Shown in pieces: positions 53,666-62,848 of a DNA stretch of 64,000 nucleotides. Under the pieces are notes generated by a model. It did not search any database and was not told the origin of the DNA. It was given only the letters and a program-made list of their open reading frames with translations. The stretch comes from Drosophila persimilis. Taxonomy: Eukaryota; Arthropoda; Insecta; Diptera; Drosophilidae. The position numbers and the translations under genes were made by a program. Position 1 is the stretch's first letter, and the number at the start of each line of letters is the position of its first letter. Location: positions 496,001 to 560,000 of the forward strand of contig NW_020825333.1 of assembly GCF_003286085.1 (NCBI RefSeq), given 5' to 3'.

Positions 53666-53916
53666 TGTTGGACAGAATTTCCCTGCCGTTGCAAGGGAAG
53701 TTCTTGTACCGAAAAGTAAAAACGCAACCATTCATATGTAAGGTTTATTTGTGACTGAAAAAATGCTCTGCTCGCAGGCAGATAGAGACCGAAAAAAAGG
53801 AAAACAAAAAGGGAGATAAGAGAACGTCGTTTCGTTATGTCTCTCACTCATACGTCTACATATTCATATGTCTGTCAATACATGCGTGCATTGCTAGAGA
53901 TAGTCATTCTTCAACA
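53666..53916 (-). repeat. Copia-like 5' LTR (251 bp)
   Basis: On the plus strand it reads TGTTGGACAGAATTTCCCTG to TCATTCTTCAACA. It contains about 30 bp (ACCGAAAAGTAAAAACGCAA and following) that the 3' LTR lacks. Confidence 0.9.
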
Positions 53917-53985
53917 GTGGAAACTTGCTAAAACTCTTTAACAAGACTTCTCTTTCGTAGTGACCAGACGCGTTTTTGTTTTGAG

Positions 53986-54165
53986 CTCCGCTTTTTTCCT
54001 TTTGTTTTGCATAAACAGCCGGTGTTTTCTTAATTAAACTTTAATTAACTTCATAACCAGCCTACAATCTGGAAATCTATTCGATTTCGCGAGTGCATGC
54101 CTTTTCATCTGTGTTAAACATTATTTAACTTTTTATTTTTCGGTGTCGGCTTGTCGTGTTTGCGT
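53986..54165 (+). repeat. Second copy of the repeat at 3385-3595
   Basis: Shares TTTTGTTTTGCATAAACA, CCAGCCTACAATCT, CGCGAGTGCATG and TTTTTCGG with the left copy. It follows the broken BEL integrase directly. Confidence 0.6.
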
Positions 54166-54367
54166 AGTGCACGCAAAATGCGGTCTCGTGGGTGATGTCA
54201 TCTCAAAACGTAATGGCAAAAGCAACGACAGCTTCTGGCGATGCAGATTCGGTGACAGAACTCATCGCCTCCGAGAACATGCAGCCAACAACTTAAATTC
54301 TGAGCTTCTAAGGCTCCTTCAAAATGAGCTGCTGTCGACCTCACCATGCAAGCAAAACGTTTGGTAA
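54143..54367 (+). other. Short unassigned frame
   Basis: 74 codons, Cys/Arg/Asn rich (RVCVVHAKCGLVGDVI; RLREHAANNLNSELLRLLQN). The C-terminal helix looks plausible, but no family is recognised; it may be the N-terminus of a retroelement gag. Confidence 0.3.
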
Positions 54368-54483
54368 GAAGCTCAGGCTGTGGACAAGAACAACCACAAG
54401 AAGAAAACGATGGGGCATTAGGTTAAAAGGCTACTATTAGGCTACCTAATAACCATTAAGGTTTATCCCTAGAAGAAATGTAT

Positions 54484-54693
54484 CCAACAAATATATCGGC
54501 CCATATAAAGTCATACGCAACGGTAGGTATGAAGTTAAGAAATTAGCTGATTTTGAGGGTCCACTGCAGACTTCTACTAACGCTGATTTTATAAAGCTGT
54601 GGCGCTTTGCTTACTGCGAGGAAAAAGATGAAAATCAGAGCGAAGGAGGAGGAGACATCTGGTTCACATCAGGTTCGCAGGACGGCCGAATGT
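54484..54693 (+). pseudogene. Ty3/gypsy integrase C-terminal tail
   Basis: NISGPYKVIRNGRYEVKKLA then DFEGPLQTSTNADFIKLWR matches the end of gypsy-type integrases (GPYKV..RYEV..GP..TSTxAxxMKxW), followed by an acidic tail and a stop near 54693. No other part of that element is present nearby. Confidence 0.65.
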
Positions 54694-54815
54694 AAAGAGG
54701 TAGTATTGGCGGGAGTCGTTAGTCCTCACTCTGATCGACCATTACCAAGGATTGGTCCATCTCTAAGAGTTGTCGATCGTATATAAGTAAGTAAAGTTGA
54801 AGAAGTTGTCAGTCA

Positions 54816-54885
54816 TATAAAATATCCTATATCATATATATCATATATATCATATAATATATCATAATATATCCCTAAAAGTTTC
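54816..54885. repeat. AT-rich ATATC/CATAT simple repeat
   Basis: Units such as ATCATATAT repeated with interruptions. Confidence 0.8.
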
Positions 54886-54954
54886 GAGTTCGAAGGAAAA
54901 ATCAAATTCGCCTGAATTTGAGTGTGCACTTCAGATGCAATCACATCAACAGTT

Positions 54955-55980
54955 TTCTTGACCGTTGACATGCAATGACTGCATCTTGCAAGGGGCGATG
55001 CAACTACTGCACCGTCAAGTGGCCCGTCTGAAACCAGCAGACGGCTGTTACGCGAGCATGCAGGAAAGATAGCTGTTAGCCTAATATTCGAGGAAAATAA
55101 GCTTTAAAGTAACTGAGAGAACTAGGCATGCATTCAAAATACAAATACGAATGCCACTACAATTACTAATTACTAGAAAGGTGTGTAAGCATTAGTAATT
55201 TAATAAGAGGAAAAGAATTAGTGGTGGATATAATATGGAAGAGGAAATTATAATCCGAACATAGGACCCTAAATGGTTCATCCAAGGAATAATTCGATCT
55301 ACAAAGTGGAAGGAACAACGGTATAAAATTTCTAGTCAGTCTACTAGGAATCGTGAAGTTTATGCGGCTCAACAGATCAGGGCTGTCTATGTCACCCCTG
55401 ATCAAGTTGTGCATAAAAATCACACCAAGCATTTTTCTGTGGTTAACTAAGGATGGGAGGTTTACTAATAGCAGTCTACTAGAGTAAGATGGAAGTCTCA
55501 CATCTTCATCCCAGTTAAGGCCCCGCAGAGCAAAGAGTAAAAAGTTTTTCTGTACTGATTCTATACGGTCCTGGTGTACTTTGTACTGAGGGCACCATAC
55601 ACAGGAGCCGTATTCTAAGATCGGACGAACAAGCGAGGTATAAAGAGTCTACCTCTTTATAAACCCAAGCACGCCCATGGCCTTATTTACCATGGTAGAA
55701 ATGTGTTCGGAAAACTTTAACTTGGGGTCTAACATAACACATAGATCATCCAACAGGGTAATTCTCTCAAGAGAACCACCAAATACGGAGCCAACAAGGG
55801 GCTATAACGAAGAAATGTCATAACTTTGCATTTCGAGGCATAAAGGTGTAACAAGTTTGCACAACACCATGACTGAAAGGTATTGAGATCGGATTGCAAG
55901 AGAGAATGAAATGAAATGTCCTTGTACTGGACACAGAGTTTAACATCATCCGCATACATAAGTACTCGAGAGTATGTTAT
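54955..55980 (-). mobile_element. LINE-A copy 2: 5'-truncated 3' end
   Basis: Minus strand from the RT box MYADDVKLCVQYKDISFHSL (55959) through the thumb to SRINFTIPSRLTRNFIPLFL and the 3' UTR ending CATTGCATGTCAACG. A deletion lies near 55650-55735. Truncated just before YADD. Confidence 0.85.
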
Positions 55981-56115
55981 AAATAGTTATTGGTGGTTGC
56001 GTTTTTTTTTTTTGTTTTATATATATGTGTTTATATTAAAGAAGGTATGTTTTTGAATGGTTTTAATAACAATCTGTACGATTGTAGGATTACAGACGAT
56101 CTAGTGTTTTGTTTT

Positions 56116-56973
56116 TTTTTTATACCCGATACTCAAAATGAGTATTGGGGTGTACTAGATTTGTGGTGAAAATGGATGTGTGTAACGTTCAGAAGGAATC
56201 GTTTCCGACCCCATAAAGTATATATATTCTTGATCAGCATCAATAGCCGAGTCGATTGAGCCCTGTCTGTCTGTCTGTCCGTCCGTTCGTCCGTCTGTCC
56301 GTCCCTTCCACCCTCCGCCCTCTTCCGCCCCCACAAAGAGCGAAAATATGTGGCATCCAAAATTTCATAGATACAAGAAAACTGAAAACGCAGAATCGTA
56401 GAAGATGACTATATCTTCTAGAGTGCGGAACCAGATCGTATAATTAGTATAGTCAGAATCAAGAAAACAATTTCACTCTTTCTCGCTCTGTCTCTCTAAC
56501 ACACAGGTTTCATGGTCGGTTTTGCCAATGGCAAAATGTGAGTTCAAGGATCTCAGAACCTATAAGAGCAAGAGCAACCAAATTTAGTATCCATGCTCTT
56601 GTGATATCGGACCTTGACCATTTTGTGTCAAAATTTCGCCACACCCTCTTCCGCCCCCACAAAAGAGGAAAATCTGTGCATTCACAATATTGAAGATTCG
56701 AGAAAACTAAAAACGCACAATCATAGAAAATGACCATATCTATCAGACTGTTGGATCTGTATCAGATTGGATAATTTGTATAGCCAAAAGCAACAAATTA
56801 ATTTGCAGCGCCCGACGTCATGATCAGACTGATTTTCTGTCTCTATCGCACGCACTCTTCGTCGTGTCGTTTAATATTAGCGGCGTCTGCCGGGGGAGAG
56901 CCATACTGACTAAGCATCGGGTATAAACGTAGAGTTGCGGTCTCCGCAGCAACTCAAAACGTTGCCCCTCGTT
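56116..56973 (+). mobile_element. DINE-1/INE-1 with internal deletion
   Basis: 5' end TATACCCGATACTCAAAATG, core and GTCY run (56263-56305), reduced interior, then CATCGGGTATAA, hairpin GAGTTGCGG/CCGCAGCAACTC and CCCCTCGTT at 56973. Its 3' end touches the BTB/BACK gene fragment at once. Confidence 0.87.
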
Positions 56974-56974
56974 T

Positions 56975-57524
56975 TGTAATTTAATTGCGCGTCGAATGCG
57001 CAACATTGATGAGTGCGTTGAACGTTCCTTTCACCTGCCCACGCGAAATGTATTAGACGAAACCGTTATACCGTTTACCTGGACATTGTTGATTTGACAA
57101 TGATTTTACGCGGTTTTGGATCGGGTACGTCGGCAAGTTCACCTTAACCAACACAGGAAGAGTGCGTCCAACGACACTAGAGGAAGCTATGGAGCTTTAC
57201 CAGATTGGTCGGTTTTTAGAGATTGATATTTTGGCGCAAGGCTGTGAGGATTTAATACTCGAGTAGCTGTCCCTTGATACTTTACCAACAATTTTAAAGT
57301 GGGGTTGCCAACTCCATGGCTCCGCGTGGGTGTTTAGACAAGCATGTCAGTACCTACGAGATAAATTTACCGTTATTAGCACCTCATCTGTACTGCACAA
57401 ACTAGATAAAACGCAACTGTTACATGTTCTGCAGAGTAACTTTTAACCAGGTCCTAAGCTGGAGATTCTGCAGCCTGTTCTTAAATATGTAGAACAGGAG
57501 CTCATTAGCCGTATGGGAGATCGT
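56975..57524 (+). pseudogene. Host-gene fragment: BTB/BACK-domain protein (BTBD7-like), broken
   Basis: Plus-strand codons give CNLIARRMRNIDECVERSFH and TRNVLDETVIPFTW, then after frame changes YVGKFTLTN, TTLEEAMELYQIGRFLEIDI, LAQGCEDLILE, a stop, LSLDTLPTILKWGCQLHGSA, WVFRQACQYLRDKF, LHKLDKTQLLHVLQSNF, a stop, and LEILQPVLKYVEQELISRMG. EEAMELYQIG...LAQGCED is the end of a BTB domain and WGCQLHGSxWVxRQA..FLR the BACK domain as in BTBD7. At least two frameshifts and two in-frame stops make it a pseudogene. No transposon family carries this domain, so it is a host fragment, cut on the right by LTR-R2. No introns are visible. The parent gene is not identified. Confidence 0.68.
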
Positions 57525-57957
57525 TGTTGAACATATTATCGTCAATACAATGCCACTTTCGGCCAATTGCAGAATGTTTAAACATTAATAGATTATTGTA
57601 CACATTCACTCATGTAACAACACCGATCTCTAAAGAAATCACATAAAGTAGACAAGTTATGACAGCACTGGTGTAAACAGAGATATGTAACCCATTAATA
57701 CGACAACAAAACACAAGTGGAGAAAACACTTAACAAATGCGGTCCTAAAATAAAACTAATGTAAGCATGTACTCAAATAGACACCCTAAGTAAAGTGTAT
57801 CCTCTGCGTAGGTCTAACGATAATTATAGACTACCAAATTGTACCTCCTACCTCATTGTCAAATCACATATAAGGCTCTGATTTTAAGAGTAAAATTTAG
57901 TTTTGAATTTATAACTCAACTCGCAAATGTCTAGACTTTTCTTTTAAGGTCTTAACA
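57525..57957 (+). repeat. LTR-R2: 433-bp LTR of the CAG-leader retroelement
   Basis: TGTTGAACATATTATCGTCA to GGTCTTAACA, followed by TTTTGGTCCTTCGAGAC (primer site). The same LTR, rearranged, is at 21801-22122. Confidence 0.75.
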
Positions 57958-58900
57958 TTTTGGTCCTTCGAGACTCTCCTCCTGTGGTAAGAGCACGGAG
58001 TTAAACCAGCTTCCTCTAGAGTGAACAAGTGTCTAGTTCACTGACAGCTAAAGGTAGCAAAATAAAAAACTTTGATTTCCCTCCTATAGGAAGGAACAGA
58101 GTATAAAATAATTTAATGAAACGAAAGCTTAAATTAATAATTTGGAAAAATACTAGCTAAACAGGCTGTATTTTTAATAGATAACTGGGTATATCTATTG
58201 TGATCGGAGAATACAAAAAAAAATAAATAAAAATTAATGAAACGGAAGTTTCAATTAATAATTTTGAAAAATACGAGCTGGACAGGCTGTATTTTAATAG
58301 ATAACGAAATATGTATATCTATTGTAATTGAAAAATAAAAATTTTTCGCGACGGTGGCGTTTTCGTGGCCGGAACATCGAAAGAGAAAAAATAATAATCC
58401 GAAACATCGAAAGTGTTTAATGGCTAGAATTGAAAAAAAAGTGGCAAATAACTGTGACTGTGAAAAATAAATTTATAAATGGGTTTGTGTGTGCCCACTG
58501 TGCCAGCAACAATAACTGCAGCGACAGGAAGATCAGCGACAGCGATTTAAGCAGAGGCAACACCAGCAGCAGCAACAGCGGTATCAGTAGCAGCGACTTC
58601 AGCGGCAGCAGTAACAACAACAGCAGAAGCAGAATTCATCAGCTGAGTCTAATATTTCAAATTGTTTTTAAGCCTAATTAAGTAAAAAAAAAAAAAAAAA
58701 ATTAAACTAAGATGTTGTCGGAACAAATAATTAAGCTCTTAGAGGCTCAAGCAGCGATAGCAAGGGAGATTAAAAAGATTGAAGCTGGTCATTTGACCAG
58801 CGATGTAATCCAAAGGTTAGGAGACCTTAAAAACAAGGTTACAGGCAATAATTCTGCACTGTTAACATATGGAGTAGTCGATCATGACTACTATAAGAGA
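57958..58900 (+). mobile_element. LTR-R2 leader and gag start, truncated
   Basis: Leader with TGTGGTAAGAGCACGGAGTT. A duplicated 60-bp segment (GCTTAAATTAATAATTTGGA at 58128 and similar at 58246) and an AGC-rich run (58505-58635) lead to the gag at 58712. The element is cut after DHDYYKRQ by about 85 bp of GC-rich unknown sequence, then LINE-A copy 3. Confidence 0.65.
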
Positions 58901-58902
58901 CA
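58712..58902 (+). pseudogene. LTR-R2 gag N-terminus
   Basis: MLSEQIIKLLEAQAAIAREI, KKIEAGHLTSDVIQRLGDLK and LLTYGVVDHDYYKRQ. Intact for 63 codons, after which unrelated GC-rich sequence follows to a stop at 58979. It shows the ancestral state of the damaged gag at 22664. QAAIxxxIKK suggests a BEL/Pao (roo-like) helix bundle, but superfamily is not proven. Confidence 0.6.
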
Positions 58903-59099
58903 GCGCGCATCCCAAGCAAAACGCAGCCCTCCTCCCGCCCAACCGACCGAGGGGCGCTGCCGCATGACGCGCGGTGCGTAGCCGAACCAAACGCGAACAT
59001 GCAAGAAAGATAGATGTTAGACTAACATTCGAGGAAAATTAGCACTAAACTTACTAAGAAACTAAGCATGCAATCAAAATACAAATACCACTACAGTTA

Positions 59100-60374
59100 C
59101 TAATTAGAAAGGTGTGTAAGGATTAATAATTTAATAAGAGGAAGAGAATTAGTGTTGGATATAATATGGTAGAGGGAATTATAATCCGAGCATAAGACCC
59201 TAAACGGTTCATGCAAAGAATAATTCGATCTACAAAGTGGAAGGAACAACGGTATAAAATTTCTAGTCAGTCTAATAGGAATCGTGAAGTTTATGCGGCT
59301 CAACAGATCAGGGCTGTCTATGTCACCCCTGATCAAGTTGTGCATAAATATCACACCAAGCATTTTTCTACGGTTAACTAAGGATGGGAGGTTAACTAAT
59401 AGTAGTCTACTAGAGTAAGATGGGAGTCTTACACCCGCATCCCAGTTAAGGCCCCGCAGAGCAAAGAGTAAAAAGTTTTTCTGTACTGTTTCTATACGGC
59501 CCTGGTGTACTTTGTACTGAGGGCACCATACACAGGAGCCGTATTCTAAGATCGAACGAACAAGCGAGGTATAGAGAGTCTTTGTTATATAGGGGTCGTC
59601 AAATTCCTTTGACCACCTCTTTATAAACCCAAGCACGCCCATGGCCTTATTTACCATGGTAGAAATGTGTTCGGAAAACTTTAACTTGGGGTCTAACATA
59701 ACACCCAGATCATCCACCGGGGTAATTCTCTCAAGAGAACCACCAAATACGGTATAGGGAGCCAACAAAGGGCTAAAACGATGAAATGTCATAACTTTGC
59801 ATTTCGAGGCATTAAGGTGTAACAAGTTTGCACAACACCATGACTGAAAGCTATTGAGATCGGATTGCAAGCGAGAATGAAATGAAATGTCCTTGTACTG
59901 GACACAGAGTTTAACATCATCCGCATACATAAGTACTCGAGAGTATGTTAATACTGAAGGCAAGTCATTAATAAAGAGTGTGAAGAGTAAGGGGCCTAGA
60001 TGGCTGCCCCGTGGTACTCCCGAAGAAACCTTTACTGGTAAAGAGAGGGAGTTTTTGAAGAGGACTCTTTGAGACCTAGAACAAAGATAGCTAGAAATCC
60101 ATCTCAGGAGGTTAGGCGGAAACCCTAAAAGGTCCAGTTTATGTGCTAAAAGGGAATGGTTTACAGAGTCGAATGCTTTACTAAAGTCGGTGTAAATAAC
60201 ATCCGTCTGTAAGTTACCTTGAAAGCCTTTAATAATGAAAGAGGTAAACTCTAACAAGTTCGTGGTGGTTGATCGCCGCCTTATAAAACTGGGCAAAAAG
60301 ATCGGCAATTGCCTGATCATTATTTGCCGCAGCAGTAAAACTGTTATGGGTCCTGAGAAAAACGTATCCTGCAT
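59100..60374 (-). pseudogene. LINE-A copy 3: reverse transcriptase palm, thumb and C-terminus
   Basis: 424 open codons. After a short unrelated start: RRRSTTTNLLEFTSFIIKGF, TDVIYTDFSKAFDSVNHSLL (first catalytic Asp), VSSGVPRGSHLGPLLFTLFI, VLMYADDVKLCVQY (catalytic Asp pair), GVMLDPKLKFSEHISTMVNK, RSILEYGSCVWCPQYKVH, LLFALRGLNWDAGVRLPSYS and the C-terminal SRINFTIPIRLTRNFIPLFL. The RT fingers are deleted, so it is inactive although open. The 3' UTR runs to about 58990. Confidence 0.85.
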
Positions 60375-60499
60375 CGAGATGGGTAGTTCTTATATCATTG
60401 AGCATTAAGAACTGAAAAGTTTGACCGAGCTATTACCACTTCTTGAAATTTGTTATAAAGTCTTGATTTTAAGTTTTTTAGGCTGGATAACTCTTTGTT

Positions 60500-61540
60500 A
60501 AACCAAGGGGATTTTCTAGATCTAATCGGAAGAAAGCGGGACATCAGAATCAAAAAATGTGCCAAGAGCATTGTAAAAAATGTTTGTGCCTTTTATGACA
60601 TCAGTGCATATGTACAAAGAGGACCAATCAAAATCCCTAATGAGGTTATTAAGCTTCGCAAACTCGGCTTTACGAAAGCAGCGGACACGTTCAGGTAGCC
60701 TACTCGACCGATCCAATACAGTTAGGACCAACTGTATCTAGCGACACCTCGAAAGTAGGGTGGTAGGCGTCTTCAGGTATATACACTTCACAGATCAAGC
60801 AATCGACCTAAGGAATTTTTCACACGATTGACTTGAGACAGGGACAGGTCAAGCAAGCCGTCAACAAAGTCATGTCGTGACATGGGCACTAGGATACTAG
60901 ACTCGTTTACCGAAGACCAAACAGTTCCTGGCAAGTTGAAGTCACCAAGAGCTATCATACGATCTTTATCTGATAGCGAAGAAGAAACAGCGGTTAAAGC
61001 GGAAAAATCCTGCTCATAAATTGAGATTTCCGAAGAAGCGAAAGCGGAAAGAATCAGTTTTGCACAAAGGAATTCCAGTTCGTGTTGAACCTGGACTGTG
61101 AAGTGTTCCGACGTTAAGTTAGAGTCTACTGCAATTAGAACCCCTCCTTCACGTCGAGACGAACGGTCCTTTCTAAAAGTTGTGTACCGACCTGCCAAAA
61201 CCTCGGAACTATGAATGTCCGGCTTTAACCAGGTTTCAGTAAACACAATAACGTAGGAAGCAAATGCAACACTATCCCGGAAAAGAATGCTGAGCTTACT
61301 ACGTAAGCCTCTAACATTCTGATAGGTTACTAAAAGAGAAGTTAGTTTTTTGGAAGGGTGGAAGCAGGACGGGAAGATGAGGATAACTCATTGGGATGAT
61401 TTGTAAGAGTTATGGGGGGCCCATTCTTCTTCATAGCCTTGAACTCTTTCACTACCAAATGCTCTGGCCAAAATTTGGCAGAGCAAAAGGTGTTAAAATC
61501 AGTTGGGGTGTTGCGTGACTTTCCATCCATGGCCACAATT
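60500..61540 (-). pseudogene. LINE-A copy 3: ORF1 end and endonuclease
   Basis: 61536-61342 encodes PEHLVVKEFKAMKKNGPP up to STLPKN and a stop, probably the C-terminus of ORF1 or a short leader frame. After an overlap, the endonuclease starts with QNVRGLRSKLSILFRDSV; MFTETWLKPDIHSSEVLAG, VLIAVDSNLTSEHFTVQVQH, ALGDFNLPGTVWSS and SRHDFVDGLLDLSLSQV follow (61246-60788). The piece 60731-60522 reads SRLPERVRCFRKAEFAKLNN. Small deletions shift the frame twice. Confidence 0.78.
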
Positions 61541-61552
61541 ATTAGTTATTGA

Positions 61553-61820
61553 TCTTAATTATGAAGTCTAGTGTAAGTTAGGCTAGGGCAAAGCGGGAGC
61601 GCAATAAAAGCTCGCTCTCTCGCTCTTGGCGAATTCGCCCCGCTTTGCCACCGTAGGTTAGCTAGAGTAAGAGATTTGAATTGTGAAGAAAATATAGTTG
61701 TTCGCCAACCTTGAACTAGATCGAGCGTATCAATTTTTCGCCCCGCCCCGAATAAATAATTTAAATTACAGCCACCCAAAGTTTTCGGTAATTTATTAGA
61801 AAAACTCATCTAATTTTTCA
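61553..61820 (+). repeat. BEL-8 5' LTR (probable)
   Basis: Sequence between the LINE-A 5' edge and the primer-site-like TGGCGCCCCGGGTGGAC (61819-61835). It has AATAAATAATTTAAATTA near 61751 as a possible polyadenylation signal and ends TTTTTCA. The other LTR is outside the window. Confidence 0.45.
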
Positions 61821-62848
61821 TGGCGCCCCGGGTGGACTGTAAAGTGAATTATAGGCAACAACAATAAGTGACAGTGACACAAGAAATTGCAGTATACATA
61901 TGCAAACATATTCGTTGCTCGCGTCGTGTGTGTGTGTAATCGGCAATCAATTTGTATAATATCATCGCGTCGGTCGCGCCAACAATAATTTGTGTGCAAA
62001 TTTCTGCTACCGCCGAGGGATGCCCTGCGATAAAGACAGAAAAGTAGCAGTTGGATTCAAAGATCCAAAAGAGGAATCAGAGGTATTTGTGCAGAAAATT
62101 GAAGGCTGAGCAAAAGACATTCGGATCTCTCTTTGAGGTGTCTTGTGCTGAAAACATTGTACATCGCCTTCAATTCTATTCACAGACGTATGATATACAT
62201 ATAGTAGAGCTTGATTGCATGCATTTTATTAGTAATTGCATAAATATAACTAAACACACATAAATACATACATATCGACACATACAGACATATGTGAACC
62301 GCTATTTGGACGCAACAGTTATATGTACATAAGTACATCTATCGTTTACTGCAATCACTGTCGCCCTCCCCCCCCCCTTTTATTTTGTTCTACCTTTCTC
62401 GTCGTTAGAACCTCACAAAGTTTGTTCGTTCGTTCACCCAAACCACGGCGTATAGAAAATATCCACACATACATACAAGCAGCAGCACCGGTGCATTATT
62501 TCGTTTTCGCTTCTCCACTGCTGCTTGCGTTGTATTTGTTGGGAGAATTTTCGTTGTCGCTCTTGAGCTTAACGGTGCGCCAAGTGACGCGCTACCCTGT
62601 ATCTAACGGGTATATTCTTTTCGGCTGTTACTTGCCAAGTGACGCGCCACCCTGTATCTAAGGGGTATATTGTTTTCGGCCGTCACTTGCAACTACTCTT
62701 TCACTTGATACCTTGTGCCTCGACATTCAATTAAAATTCGTTTTCGATTATCGTTCTCGTTCAAACATTTAAAAAAAAAATAATGATGATAAATAAATAA
62801 ATAGAAATAATAGTGGTTTGTTGCGTAAAATCTTCATACACAAATATT
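61821..62848 (+). other. BEL-8 leader
   Basis: About 1 kb before the gag start. A minor frame at 62051-62263 has no motif. A 55-bp direct duplication lies at 62579-62688. Confidence 0.5.
62579..62688 (+). repeat. 55-bp direct duplication in BEL-8 leader
   Basis: GCCAAGTGACGCGCTACCCT... (62579-62633) is repeated at 62634-62688 with five substitutions by eye. Confidence 0.85.

Larger units (their letters stand above)
48441..53916 (-). mobile_element. Copia-superfamily LTR retrotransposon (minus), carrying a DINE-1
   Basis: LTRs 53666-53916 (5') and 48441-48661 (3') lie in a BEL integrase with target duplication GTGGA (48436-48440; 53917-53921). Primer site and purine tract are present; gene order gag, protease, integrase, RT, RNase H is the copia order. 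Without the 1.1-kb DINE-1 the element would be about 4.4 kb. Similarity of QMDVCTEYLNSDL to the fly 1731 family is from memory. Confidence 0.9.
58990..61540 (-). mobile_element. LINE-A copy 3: longest copy, internally deleted (minus)
   Basis: Minus strand from ATGGATGG (61536-ish) through endonuclease, RT and 3' UTR. An internal deletion near 60390-60300 removes the RT fingers. It defines the order of the split copy 1 and shows the LOA-1 target site uninterrupted (60880-60905). Confidence 0.85.

Noticed and set aside
61921-61940. GTGTGTGTGT run as a feature
   Set aside because: Short dinucleotide run in the BEL-8 leader, no further significance seen.
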